Below the pieces are notes generated by a model. It was not told the DNA's origin. It saw only the letters and a list, made by a program, of their open reading frames with translations, and did not search any database. Below, in pieces: positions 32,881 through 41,894 of a DNA stretch of 64,000 nucleotides; position 1 is the first letter of the stretch, and every line of letters begins with the position of its first letter. This DNA comes from Pumilibacter intestinalis (lineage in GTDB: Bacteria; Bacillota; Clostridia; Christensenellales; Pumilibacteraceae). Location of the stretch: contig NZ_CALPCH010000007.1 in the NCBI RefSeq assembly GCF_943193005.1, positions 1 to 64,000 of the forward strand, given 5' to 3'. A program made the translations under genes and the position numbers.

Positions 32881-34805
32881 CTTTTCTCCCCCGTTCCCCT
32901 CTTTTTGCCGCGCACATACAGCGCGATTGCCGCCGCGCCTATTATGAGCGCCGCCGCGTAGCTCGCGCCGTCCGTCGCCGAGCCGCATCCGCAGCCCGAG
33001 TCGGTTTCGTTTTGCGCCGAGTCTATATATTCCCACTCCTGCGAAGCCCCGTAGTCGGTAACCGACCAACCGAGCGTAACGGGGTCGTAATAATAGGTTA
33101 TCGAGCGTTTAAGCTCGCCCATAAGCGGAGTGCGGAAACCCGCAGTTATTTCGAGCGTGTGCGAAACGTATTTATCCAGCCGAGCCAAAGTATCGCCGTC
33201 TATATAAACGGTGAGTCCGTTGGGCGCGGCGGACACGCCCGAGAGCGCGACGCGTATCTTGGAGTCGGCGTCGAGCACCTCTCCTTCTTTGTGTTCGGCT
33301 ATGGTTTTGCCGTCTATCTTTATATTGTTGTTGAGCGACTCGTCTATGCGGTAGTCGTAATGCGCGTCAACTTGCTCTTGCGTGAGCTTAACCTCGGAAT
33401 TAGGGTCTTTCGCCATGGCGAGCAGTTTGTTTTTTCGACCCGACGCGTAAGGTATATACTGATTGCATATCGGCTTATCGAAATACACCATAAAGTAGCA
33501 ATCTTTCACCGCAAGTCCCTCGTACAGCTTGTAGTTGCCGTACTCTGTTATGGGCGTTACCGTTTGCACGTATATCGGTTCGTAATCTATCGCCGAAAAG
33601 TCTATATCCTTGCGGTCTATCACGTCGTCGGGGTCTTCGTACTTTTCAAACGGCGCCGACGAGTGCCACGCGTTGTCGCTCCCCTTGGTGAAAGTCACTG
33701 CCTCGCCGAGTTTGTAGCTCACCGATTCCCGCCCGCCCTCGGGCTTGCTTTGCAGCCTTACGGCGTACACCGCGGAATCGAATTTAACGGTGAGCGTGCG
33801 CGGCTGACTTGCGAGCCACTCGGAGTGCACGCGGAACTGCAATTGATTGCCGTCGGGCGAATACACCATAATAGGCACACGGTATACGTAATGCTCGCCG
33901 TCGTACTTTTTGTAGTCGTCGCCGTCGCGAATGCCGAGCGGAAAGTTGGTTGCGTCGTTGCCGAAATCCCACCCCTTAACCGAGGTGTTTTGATTTATTT
34001 CTTTTACCGTTTTTCCGTTAAAGGAAACGTAATTTTGTATCTGCGGATAGTCGGTGCCGTAGTCGTCGAGCACCTTCCAGCCTATGCTCTCGCCGCCCGC
34101 AAGCCTGAGTATGGGCCTAGAGAAACACACCGAAAACACCTTGTACATGCCGGTGCCGTCGGTTGCCCAGTTTTGCACCGCGGAAAATCCGACTTGCTCC
34201 TCTCTTTCGTCGAAGAGCACTTTCCAACCGCTCGAGGTATGTTCCGCGCTTACCGTTTCGGGTAATACGTAATCAGTACCCCCCCCCGAGATATGCATGC
34301 CCTCGTGCAATTTCACCGACGCTTTTTGCGCGTCGCCCAAAAAGTTTTTGTGCATGATGAGCCGCAATATGTTGCCTTTGTGACAATAGGTAGCAACGGG
34401 CACTTGATAAGTTTCCCCTATTCCGAACGGCCAAACTTTATTTTCGCCGCCCGTATACAAGCTCCTGTCGGCTTGCGCGTAAAGCTCGGCGAGAGTTTTA
34501 TGCTCTCCGCCGTCAAGCCCCACGGAAATATATTCTTGCAAATATTCGAACTCTTTTTTGTCTATAATGCCGTATCCGAGCGGATTGCCGTCGCCGCCCA
34601 AAAATACGTTTTCGTCGAAAACAAATTCGCAGTAGTAATACAAATCGTTTTCATACTCCCACTTATTTACGGCGGAAAAGGTAAGCGGACGGGTTTTGTT
34701 TTCTTCCGTCGCGCCGCCGTCGGCAAAAACCGTAGCCGCGCCCGCGCATGCGAACAAAGCGAGCAACAGCGTTATAACGGATATCAAACGGTTTGATTTT
34801 CTCAT
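32877..34805 (-). CDS. Surface protein with three repeated modules and GCGCGS anchor, locus B
   Basis: 642 residues. Signal peptide (to about Ala28), then about three copies of the locus module, recognisable by GLDGGEHKTLAEL, FNGKTVKEI and KIDGKTIAEH and by the later LEITAGFRTPLMG...ITYYYDP. The end is SGCGCGS, a hydrophobic helix (AAALIIGAAAIALYV) and RGKKRG. Overlaps both neighbours by ATGA. Start at 34805 is fixed by the signal peptide. Confidence 0.65.
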   Translation of the reverse strand: MRKSNRLISVITLLLALFACAGAATVFADGGATEENKTRPLTFSAVNKWEYENDLYYYCEFVFDENVFLGGDGNPLGYGIIDKKEFEYLQEYISVGLDGGEHKTLAELYAQADRSLYTGGENKVWPFGIGETYQVPVATYCHKGNILRLIMHKNFLGDAQKASVKLHEGMHISGGGTDYVLPETVSAEHTSSGWKVLFDEREEQVGFSAVQNWATDGTGMYKVFSVCFSRPILRLAGGESIGWKVLDDYGTDYPQIQNYVSFNGKTVKEINQNTSVKGWDFGNDATNFPLGIRDGDDYKKYDGEHYVYRVPIMVYSPDGNQLQFRVHSEWLASQPRTLTVKFDSAVYAVRLQSKPEGGRESVSYKLGEAVTFTKGSDNAWHSSAPFEKYEDPDDVIDRKDIDFSAIDYEPIYVQTVTPITEYGNYKLYEGLAVKDCYFMVYFDKPICNQYIPYASGRKNKLLAMAKDPNSEVKLTQEQVDAHYDYRIDESLNNNIKIDGKTIAEHKEGEVLDADSKIRVALSGVSAAPNGLTVYIDGDTLARLDKYVSHTLEITAGFRTPLMGELKRSITYYYDPVTLGWSVTDYGASQEWEYIDSAQNETDSGCGCGSATDGASYAAALIIGAAAIALYVRGKKRGTGEKR

Positions 34806-36100
34806 ATTTCCTCCAATTTCCTGAAAACTACCGGCCGTTTGGTTTTGAGCGACTCGTCGGCGCAATACACCGCGAGGTGACCGTTCACCGAGTCGCTTAT
34901 AGCCGTGCAAGACACGCTCGGTTTCTCGCCGCGAAGCAGTGCGCAAAAGTCTTGCACGAGTCCTTTGTCGCCGCCGAAATGCCCGCCCGTTTCGCCGCGA
35001 GTATCGGCGAAATCGAATACTTGCTCGGTATAACCCGAAGTGGCTTTGTCGTACTTTCGCAAATACAGTTTGCCGTCGTCGGCGTTGCCCTCGAGTTCGC
35101 CGCGCGTGCCCGTTACCCAAATGCGCCGCCCCGCTTTCATGCAAGCGAGCAACAGCGTGTGGTTTGCCGTAGAGCCGTTTGCAAAACGTATCGTTACTTG
35201 CTGGTGGTCTGCAAGGTCGCTCTCTATCTTATAAGCGCACGCGCCGTGCGGATTGTAGGTTTTGAGCGAGTCCACTTTTTCCTCGTGAGTAACCTCGCGC
35301 CAATCCTTTCCAGTGCACTGCCACGGATACCAGGGCAACTTGCAATTATCGAGATACATAGACTGCACGTCGAAAATGCAGTTGCGGCGCACCTCTTCGG
35401 GGCAGTCCACCAAACAGCGCGTGCCCGCGCCCTCGGGCGCTTTTTCGGGCACTATAAAGTTTCTGCCGCCCTCGCTGTACACGTATTCGGGCACCGTATT
35501 ATTATTCAACCAACACAGCAAGTCTATGTCATGGCAACATTTTGCGAGCAACAGCGACGAACCGCATTTCTCCTCGCTGTTCCACTTGCCGCGTATGTAA
35601 GACACCGAAGAGTGGAACACGCCCACCCGCTCGCTCGTGTTGATATTCACTATTTCGCCTATCTCGCCGTCGGATATGAGCCGTTTTATTTTCTTGTAAA
35701 ATGGCGCGTACCTTAAAACATGGCATATCATCAGCTTGCTTTTGTTCCGCTCCGACTCCGCCAAAATTTCGGCGAGGTCTTGCCTGTTGTTCACTATGGG
35801 CTTTTCGAGCAGCATGTCGTAGCCTCGGCGCAAAAACGGTATTGCGGTTTGCTTGTGCAATTCGTCCATTGTGCCGTTAATCACGCAATCGGCGATTTTG
35901 CCCATCTTCAATACGTCGTCTATGTGTTTAAAACACATTTGCGGCGGCACGCCGAAACGGTCGCGCATATATTTCAGTCTTACCTCGTCGGGGTCTACCG
36001 CAGCCACTATTTTCATTAAACCCAAATTGTGTGCGCCTTCTTCGCAATACACCGTGGTTCTGTCGCCGCATCCTACCGCAACCGCTTCCGTCTTTCTCAT
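34802..36100 (-). CDS. Gfo/Idh/MocA-family oxidoreductase, locus B
   Basis: 432 residues. Predicted NAD(P)-dependent sugar oxidoreductase: Rossmann-like N-terminus (VAVGCGDR), the catalytic EKP motif in LLEKPIV, VLRYAPFY and KCCHDIDLL. No signal peptide, so it acts in the cytoplasm on imported sugar. First gene of locus B. The start at 36100 is preferred over 36151 because the latter is too close to the -10 element. Confidence 0.85.
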   Translation of the reverse strand: MRKTEAVAVGCGDRTTVYCEEGAHNLGLMKIVAAVDPDEVRLKYMRDRFGVPPQMCFKHIDDVLKMGKIADCVINGTMDELHKQTAIPFLRRGYDMLLEKPIVNNRQDLAEILAESERNKSKLMICHVLRYAPFYKKIKRLISDGEIGEIVNINTSERVGVFHSSVSYIRGKWNSEEKCGSSLLLAKCCHDIDLLCWLNNNTVPEYVYSEGGRNFIVPEKAPEGAGTRCLVDCPEEVRRNCIFDVQSMYLDNCKLPWYPWQCTGKDWREVTHEEKVDSLKTYNPHGACAYKIESDLADHQQVTIRFANGSTANHTLLLACMKAGRRIWVTGTRGELEGNADDGKLYLRKYDKATSGYTEQVFDFADTRGETGGHFGGDKGLVQDFCALLRGEKPSVSCTAISDSVNGHLAVYCADESLKTKRPVVFRKLEEI

Positions 36101-36139
36101 AGTTCCGCCTTTTTCGTCAGAGTTATCGTTTACGCTTAA

Positions 36140-36168
36140 AGCATAACACACAAGCCCGTAAATGTAAA
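36140..36168 (-). promoter_or_regulatory. Locus B promoter
   Basis: TTTACA (36163-36168), 17-base spacer, TATGCT (36140-36145) on the minus strand, giving a leader of about 33 bases. It lies beside the divergent AraC promoter. Confidence 0.65.
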
Positions 36169-36210
36169 TAGATTTTTTTTACTCAAACATGGAATTTTTT
36201 GCACAATCGC

Positions 36211-36239
36211 TTGACAACTCGCTCAATCGGCGTTACAAT
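36211..36239 (+). promoter_or_regulatory. AraC regulator promoter
   Basis: TTGACA (36211-36216), 17-base spacer, TACAAT (36234-36239). Only six bases separate the -10 element from the ATG at 36246, so the message should be leaderless. Confidence 0.75.
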
Positions 36240-36245
36240 TCGGGT

Positions 36246-37124
36246 ATGGAAAAGAAACACTCCGCTCCGCATGCGGAAACTCCCGATTACGATTACGACT
36301 ACTACCACATAAACGCAACCGTCACCACCGACGTGTTTCCCGTAGACGTGGGGCATCAGGCTTTTACCGTAAATCACAAGCCTTTCTCCAACAAATATCC
36401 CTATTATTTGCTGCATTTCGTGGCTAAAGGAAAAGGCGGAATAGAGATTAACGGCAAAAAACACGCGTTTGCAAAAAACGACGTGTTCGTGCTTCCGCCC
36501 AATACGGATATAACTTATTATCCAGACCCCGTCGACCCGTGGGAAAACTACTGGATAAATTTCAACGGCGCGGTTGCCAAAAACATTCTCTCTCAACTCG
36601 GTATAGACGATACCGTATATTACGTTTCCAAAGGTTTGCCCGCGGCAAAAAAATACTTCGCAGCGGCAATGCAAGCCCAAAACAACCTCGCCTCGCGCGT
36701 ATTCACCGTGCAAAGCTGTTTGTTCGGCGTGTTCGCGCTAATAGCCGAAACCAACCGCAAAATCCCGCCCAAAACGGCAAACAACGAAAAACTGCTGTTT
36801 TCGCAAATACTCGAATACGTAACCGTTCACCTGTGCGACAAAGACCTGTCGGCAAACGACACCGCCGCCCTCTTTTTCATCAGCCCCGCATATTTTTCCC
36901 GACTGTTCAAAAAGCACATGAACGTATCGTTCAAATCCTACGTGAACTACGAGCGCGTGAAAAAAGCCACCGAACTAATGGAAACCTCCAACCTCTACAT
37001 CAAAAACATAGGCTTTGCCGTCGGCTTCTCCGACCCTCTCTATTTCGGAAAGGTTTTCAAAAAGTACCGCTTATACTCGCCCAACGAATACAAAAAACGC
37101 CTTAGCGACAACAAACCTCTGTAA
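36246..37124 (+). CDS. AraC-family transcriptional regulator
   Basis: 293 residues. An N-terminal cupin sensor (about 15-120; LHFVAKGKGGIEINGKKH) and a C-terminal double helix-turn-helix (DLSANDTAALFFISPAYFSRLFKK and NIGFAVGFSDPLYFGKVFKK). It is divergent from locus B and likely activates it in response to a sugar. A start 57 bases upstream would lie before the promoter and is rejected. Confidence 0.88.
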   Translation: MEKKHSAPHAETPDYDYDYYHINATVTTDVFPVDVGHQAFTVNHKPFSNKYPYYLLHFVAKGKGGIEINGKKHAFAKNDVFVLPPNTDITYYPDPVDPWENYWINFNGAVAKNILSQLGIDDTVYYVSKGLPAAKKYFAAAMQAQNNLASRVFTVQSCLFGVFALIAETNRKIPPKTANNEKLLFSQILEYVTVHLCDKDLSANDTAALFFISPAYFSRLFKKHMNVSFKSYVNYERVKKATELMETSNLYIKNIGFAVGFSDPLYFGKVFKKYRLYSPNEYKKRLSDNKPL

Positions 37125-37357
37125 AAACGGCGTACCGCTGCAAAAGGTCGAGTTGGTGCGGGCACTGATTGAAAAGCACTCCGCCGCCCTCGCCCGCCCA
37201 GGTGGCGTGCCACGAGCCCGAGTCGTAATAATTTTGCGAACGGTACCAGTCGGTTATGAGCCAGTTTACGCGCTTGATATCGCCCACAACGCCGTCCTTT
37301 ACAAGCTCGCGCATTTTGCGGTAAAGCGGATTTGTGCAATGATATAATATAGCCATG
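37118..37357 (-). pseudogene. Fragment of a Gfo/Idh/MocA oxidoreductase
   Basis: The minus frame reads TNPLYRKMRELVKDGVVGDI ... GSWHATWAGEGGGVLFNQCP then HQLDLLQRY, an internal piece of a Gfo/Idh enzyme lacking both the nucleotide-binding N-terminus and the C-terminal domain. Homology ends near AraC's stop on one side and near 37357 on the other. Confidence 0.75.
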
Positions 37358-37361
37358 AAAG

Positions 37362-37533
37362 AGCACCAAACGTCGATTATTACATAGCTCTCGAAAATTC
37401 CGACTCGGCTTACGACCGACTCGTTATAAATTTCGAGCGCACGTTCGTATTTCCCGAGTTGCACTCGTTCATAGACTCGGGCGTAAATCCCTTTACTTGG
37501 AGCGCGGAAAAACACAATCCGCAACTTGCCCTG
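37362..37533 (+). pseudogene. 3' remnant of an unidentified gene
   Basis: In one plus frame an uninterrupted stretch reads like ordinary protein (NVDYYIALENSDSAYDRLV ... PELHSFIDSGVNPFTWSAEK) up to a TAA, with no start upstream. It faces the Gfo/Idh fragment, so the two meet at a rearrangement joint near 37360. Family not recognised. Confidence 0.4.
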
Positions 37534-37601
37534 AGTTAATATATTTCATAAAAATAACCGATTATGACGCTTTTATGTTCTTCTTTATGTATTGCCATAA
37601 T

Positions 37602-38366
37602 TTACTCGTTTTTATATTTGTCAAAACGACATTGCTCAATTACGCTATTACCCAATAATGTAATTGCTTGTTTAGGGCATAAACCGATACAACGATAACA
37701 CATAGTACAGCGATTACCGGCAAAAGCTTTATTATTTTTCAAAATGATATTTCCCATAGGGCATTGTTTTGCACATAGCCCGCAACCTATGCAATTATTA
37801 CTTATTTTTAATTTGTCGGAATAGTTTTTTGTTTTTCCTCGAAACCATAATCGTTGACCGATACACCCGACTATTCTATCAATTAAATTCAATCCGTCTT
37901 GCGGATATTTACCGACATTGATTTTCGTTGCCCAATTTTCGATTTTTACATCGGCTCGCTTAACGAGTTCTTTGTTTTCTTCGAACGACTTTTTCAGTAA
38001 TTTAACGTCGCCGATACAGTCGGGCATTTTTATGTGCAAGCCGCCTAAGATTTTTGCGCCGTACTTTTTGAAAAGTCTTGCCGCACAACCCGCGCCGTCG
38101 CCGCTGAACAAGCCCATAGTCGCTACAACGAAAATATTTTTGTCTTTCCAAGCCGCAGAGTTATTTACGATAAAGTCATAAACGATTTTGGGCAGATAGG
38201 AATAGTACACGGGATAAGCAAAAATTATCTCGTCGCTCGACCGTATAGCGTCTATTGCGTTTCCGTTTTCGATAGAATACGACGGTGCATTTTCATCAAG
38301 CAACCGCAACAAATATTCCGAGCAATGTTTTGTGTTCCCTGTGCCACTAAAATAAATACCTATCAT
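37602..38366 (-). CDS. EFR1-type flavodoxin/ferredoxin fusion
   Basis: 254 residues. N-terminal flavodoxin-like FMN site (YFSGTGNTKH) and a C-terminal pair of 4Fe-4S motifs (CIGCGLCAKQCP and CTMCYRCIGLCP). Cytoplasmic electron-transfer protein; partner unknown. AT-rich codon use. Last gene of the operon driven by the MerR-type promoter at 39.9 kb. Confidence 0.88.
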   Translation of the reverse strand: MIGIYFSGTGNTKHCSEYLLRLLDENAPSYSIENGNAIDAIRSSDEIIFAYPVYYSYLPKIVYDFIVNNSAAWKDKNIFVVATMGLFSGDGAGCAARLFKKYGAKILGGLHIKMPDCIGDVKLLKKSFEENKELVKRADVKIENWATKINVGKYPQDGLNLIDRIVGCIGQRLWFRGKTKNYSDKLKISNNCIGCGLCAKQCPMGNIILKNNKAFAGNRCTMCYRCIGLCPKQAITLLGNSVIEQCRFDKYKNE

Positions 38367-38385
38367 ATTTATACCTTAAAAAAGT

Positions 38386-38727
38386 TTACTTTTTATTGGG
38401 TTTCAAATTATTCAACGCTTCGGCGTTATTGGATATTATCATACCGATGGTTTGACAGCAGCCCATTGCCGTACAGTCGCCGCAGGTTTCGACAGACTTA
38501 CCGAGCGCGCATTGCCGTATAGGGCATAGACTGTCGCAATAGGGCGTTTTCAGTCCGTCCGAACGGCAACCTTCGCAGTTTATCATTTCGGGCGTAATTT
38601 CAACGCCGTTCAATTCCGACCATTCTTTTGCGACTTTTTCACGCAAAGCGTTATCGTCGTTTAGAGTTGCTTTTCGTGCGTCGCACTTTTCGCAATCAAG
38701 TCCGCAATATGCAATTAGTTTTTTCAT
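38386..38727 (-). CDS. DUF3795 cysteine-rich protein
   Basis: 113 residues. Begins with AYCGLDCEKCDA, the DUF3795 signature, and has further Cys pairs (NCEGC, YCDSLCPIRQC, CGDCTAMGCC), suggesting metal binding. Function of the family is unknown. AAAGGA site before the ATG. Confidence 0.85.
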   Translation of the reverse strand: MKKLIAYCGLDCEKCDARKATLNDDNALREKVAKEWSELNGVEITPEMINCEGCRSDGLKTPYCDSLCPIRQCALGKSVETCGDCTAMGCCQTIGMIISNNAEALNNLKPNKK

Positions 38728-38740
38728 AATATGTATTCCT

Positions 38741-39370
38741 TTATATCCTCTTTATAGGATGTCTTACAACGGTTTTCAGTTTATCAACGGCGCATTTACG
38801 CGGGTCGGATAAGTAAATTTCGTGATGATAGCGACTTTCGGTTATATCCAAGTCATAACCGTTTACTTTCATATATTCGTGCATTAGTGCAACTGTCTTC
38901 GGTTCATCGTCATAACTGCCTATGTGCATACACTGTACGCAAACGCCTTCGTCGTAAGTTAAAAACTCCACCCTTGAAAAGTCGTCTTTTTTCTTTTTTG
39001 TAGCTTGCTCTATCGCCCAATCGAAGTCGGCTTTCGCAACGAAATCGGGCAAGCGTATAAGCGATATAAAGTTAAAGCCTTCCTTATTCGCGTAGTCTAT
39101 TTCACCGCCGTCTTGCCACCAAAAACCTTCGAGCGGCGGCACGACGTATTCGAAATATCCGTCGATTTTGTGACTACCCTTGTAACTCATTTTGATAGTA
39201 AAGGCTATGGCATATAAAAACCCGATAGATTTTTTATACTCGCCGTTCTCATCGTTGGGATTACCCTTGCCGCGTACCGCTATGTAATTCATTTTCGGTA
39301 CGGTTATTATTGTCGGTTTGCTTGCCGGCATATAAAATTCTTTGTATTCTTTCTTATAATCGAACGCCAT
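38741..39370 (-). CDS. GyrI-like small-molecule-binding domain protein
   Basis: 209 residues, no signal peptide. The pattern KPTIITVPKMNYIAVRGKGNP and the late YHHEIYLSDPRK are typical of stand-alone GyrI/SOUL-like proteins, which bind hydrophobic ligands. It precedes DUF3795 in this small operon. Confidence 0.8.
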   Translation of the reverse strand: MAFDYKKEYKEFYMPASKPTIITVPKMNYIAVRGKGNPNDENGEYKKSIGFLYAIAFTIKMSYKGSHKIDGYFEYVVPPLEGFWWQDGGEIDYANKEGFNFISLIRLPDFVAKADFDWAIEQATKKKKDDFSRVEFLTYDEGVCVQCMHIGSYDDEPKTVALMHEYMKVNGYDLDITESRYHHEIYLSDPRKCAVDKLKTVVRHPIKRI

Positions 39371-39379
39371 TTTAAGTTC

Positions 39380-39832
39380 TCACTTTACCGCAATGTACAA
39401 ACAGCAATGTGTTTTGCCGTCTTTCGTATATTCGGAGGGCACTGTGCTTTCGTAGTCGATAGTAAAAGCACGTTTAAGTTCGCCGTTTAACGAGAGTTCC
39501 CAAACTTTCGACCACGCTTTGTCGGCGCATTCGGCAATGGTCTTGCCGCTTTCGTCGATTTTGGTATACTTTCCTTGTTCAACCAGACTTTCCATTTTTG
39601 CAAAGAAATCGGCGGTAACGCTTATAATCGAGAGATTGTATTTTCCGTTCTCATTGTTTTCATAATCGCTATAAGACGATATGGGAAAAAGACCATTAAC
39701 GGGTTTCCCGTTTTCAACAAATTCAAGCGAAATTTTTCCTTGCATAATATCCGCCCAAAGTTCTTTGATTTTTGCCATTCCTATTTCGGAATTGTCTGTG
39801 CGTATTGTTACGCTATTAAATTTGTATGACAT
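39380..39832 (-). CDS. Putative effector-binding (GyrI-like) domain protein
   Basis: 150 residues. Starts MSYKFNSVTIRTDN, includes LWADIMQGK and ends KTHCCLYIAVK. The size and mixed alpha/beta pattern resemble regulator effector-binding domains; assignment is tentative. GGAGCAA site. First gene behind the MerR-type promoter. Confidence 0.6.
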   Translation of the reverse strand: MSYKFNSVTIRTDNSEIGMAKIKELWADIMQGKISLEFVENGKPVNGLFPISSYSDYENNENGKYNLSIISVTADFFAKMESLVEQGKYTKIDESGKTIAECADKAWSKVWELSLNGELKRAFTIDYESTVPSEYTKDGKTHCCLYIAVK

Positions 39833-39902
39833 ATTATTGCTCCATTCTGAAAATTATTACTGATATGACAGGCGCGAGCTTCTGCATCCATCATACATAG
39901 TA

Positions 39903-39933
39903 AATATAAGGTTGGGGGTAACACCCAAGTCAA
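39903..39933 (-). promoter_or_regulatory. MerR-type promoter with 19-base spacer
   Basis: TTGACT (39928-39933) and TATATT (39903-39908) are 19 bases apart and the spacer carries the inverted repeat TTGGGTGTTACCCCCAA. This over-long spacer with a central dyad is the hallmark of promoters untwisted by MerR-family activators. It drives the GyrI-like operon; the cognate regulator is probably the truncated gene just upstream. Confidence 0.75.
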
Positions 39934-39964
39934 GAGATTGAATACTTCTTTCAAAAAATTTTTT

Positions 39965-40384
39965 TCATCTTAACGGTAACCATACATCGTAATAGAACAT
40001 AGAACTTTTAGCATTAGGTACAACGAACTTAATGAATATATATAATACACCACGGAACTCAGCATCATTTTCTTTCGCCCATTTTTTGCAAGCATCCAAC
40101 AACTTGTTCATTATCAATTCATCATGGTCATCGGTATACAAAACAGTGTGCAAGCATTTCCCGCTCTCTAAATAAACTCCGTCAATATCGCTCTGTTCCT
40201 TGTCTATTAAAAACATTTTTGACGCAATAAAACCATTCTCGTCAAATGTAACCGTACGTATCAAATTTGAATAAATATCATCGCCTTCCAAATCAATCGA
40301 TTTAAGGATTTTTTCTTCATATTCGCCGAAATTGGCAAAAGCAAACAAGGTTTCTTTGACAAAATAGCGCGGCAAGTATTCAAC
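39965..40384 (-). pseudogene. Truncated MerR-family regulator, effector-binding domain only
   Basis: The frame encodes about 140 residues resembling a C-terminal GyrI-like effector domain (VEYLPRYFVKETLFAFANF ... YYDVWLPLR). No ATG and no helix-turn-helix precede it: going upstream the frame meets a stop within a few codons, where a plus-strand surface-protein fragment begins. It sits in the usual place for the regulator of the adjacent MerR-type promoter. Confidence 0.6.
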
Positions 40385-41707
40385 AGTAAATGGAACATTG
40401 CTTATTCAACAACATTATATGCGCATTGGACTCCCAAAGAATATAGAGTCGGATTTAATAAGCAAAACGGAACTGGCGGCACAGATTCAGTCACGGTCAA
40501 ATACAATGAGTCCATGCCGTACGCAACTGCACCTACTCGCACAGGATATGACTTTGGGGGTTATTGGACAGGCTCGAATGGTACAGGCACACAATATTAT
40601 TCTAACACAATGAGTAGCGTTAAAGATTGGCACATTTCAAGCGACACAGTATTATATGCATATTGGATAGCTAAAACATATAATGTAGTCATACACTATG
40701 GCTATGATGATGCGCGATTTGACCAATACATATGGGGACAAGACCAAGAACAGTTTACTGTAAAATGGGATGAAGGATTCTCATTTACATACTCAGCCAC
40801 ACATTTGTTTTCCAATTCCACACTCGCAACTGAGCCAGTTGATTTTCAGGGTATATTTGATGTTCGCAAGGATAGCTTTTTGTCATCTCAGGGCGATTCT
40901 TTATCAAAAACATATTACTCTATAAATGATCGCACTATAACTCTTACAAAAAGTTCCGACCTAATAGGTAAAACAATATATATCGGAGCATTATATCGTC
41001 CTACAGGGGGATGTGTGGCTAACGGAACTTTAATAACTTTATCTGATGGTAGTCAAAAACTCGTAGAACAACTAACAGGCAATGAACAGTTACTTGTTTG
41101 GAATTTATATACTGGTACTTTTGATACTGCGCCGATTGTATTCATAGATAGCGAACTTGAACAAATAAATAATGTGATTAATTTACAATTTTCTGATGGC
41201 ACTAACATAAAAGTAATATTCGAACATGGCTTCTGGGACTTTGATCTTAATCAATTCGTGTACTTAGATAAAAATGCCTCAAACTATATAGGGCATTGGT
41301 TTAATAAGCAGGTCGTAAATTCAGATGGAAGCCTAGCATGGACTAAAGTCCAATTAGTTGATGTAACGAGCAGCAAGGATTATATAAGTACTTGGAGTCC
41401 CGTAACATATGGACATTTGTGTTATTATGTAAACGGAATGCTTTCCATGCCCGGTGGCATTGCAGGACTATTCAATATCTTCGATGTAGATTCAGAAACT
41501 CTCACAATCAATAACGAAGCATTTTTAGCCGATATTGAAGAGTATGGATTATTTACTTACGAAGAATTCAACGCACGCTTCCCCGTGTCCATAGAAGTTT
41601 TTGACGCTTTCCAAGCGCAATACTTGAAAGTTGCTATCGGTAAAGGATTACTTAGTTACGAAAAAATCGAATATCTTCTTAATCGATATGCCGAGTTCTT
41701 GTCTTAA
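40385..41707 (+). pseudogene. 5'-truncated InlB-repeat / Hint-domain surface protein
   Basis: About 440 residues are open. They begin mid-repeat (KWNIAYSTTLYAHW), continue with one InlB B-type repeat (APTRTGYDFGGYW ... LYAYW), a linker, then a Hint (hedgehog/intein) domain: catalytic Cys in GGCVANGTLITLSDG, the block B-like His in VIFEHGFWD and HLCYYVNGMLS near the end, then about 75 further residues. No signal peptide or proper start remains; an internal ATG at 40514 is the only candidate. Very AT-rich. Confidence 0.7.
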
Positions 41708-41727
41708 AGCAAACTAAAACTCTAAAA

Positions 41728-41758
41728 AATGGGCGGTTGGTTTAACCGCCCATTTTTT
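41728..41758. terminator. Terminator after the Hint-domain gene
   Basis: Perfect stem AAATGGGCGGTT and AACCGCCCATTT around a short GGTT loop, A-rich before and T-rich after; works on either strand. Confidence 0.8.
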
Positions 41759-41867
41759 ATTTCAAAACATTCTACCGTTATTATAGTGTAATGGTGTGTG
41801 CCACAAGCGCGGTTATGTGCCACGCGTGTGCCACGAGGGCAGAATTTGGCACATTTAGAACGATTTA

Positions 41868-41894
41868 AACCGCCTTTCGGCGGTTGCTTTTTTT
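41868..41894 (+). terminator. Rho-independent terminator
   Basis: AACCGCC, TTTC loop, GGCGGTT, then GC and seven T residues. No intact gene precedes it closely, so it may be left over from a lost gene. Confidence 0.7.

Noticed and set aside
36189-36245. Longer start for the AraC regulator
   Set aside because: The extra codons overlap the -35 and -10 elements and carry no ribosome site.
40385-41707. Polymorphic toxin with Hint release domain
   Set aside because: The segment after the Hint domain does not look like a known toxin and no immunity gene follows.
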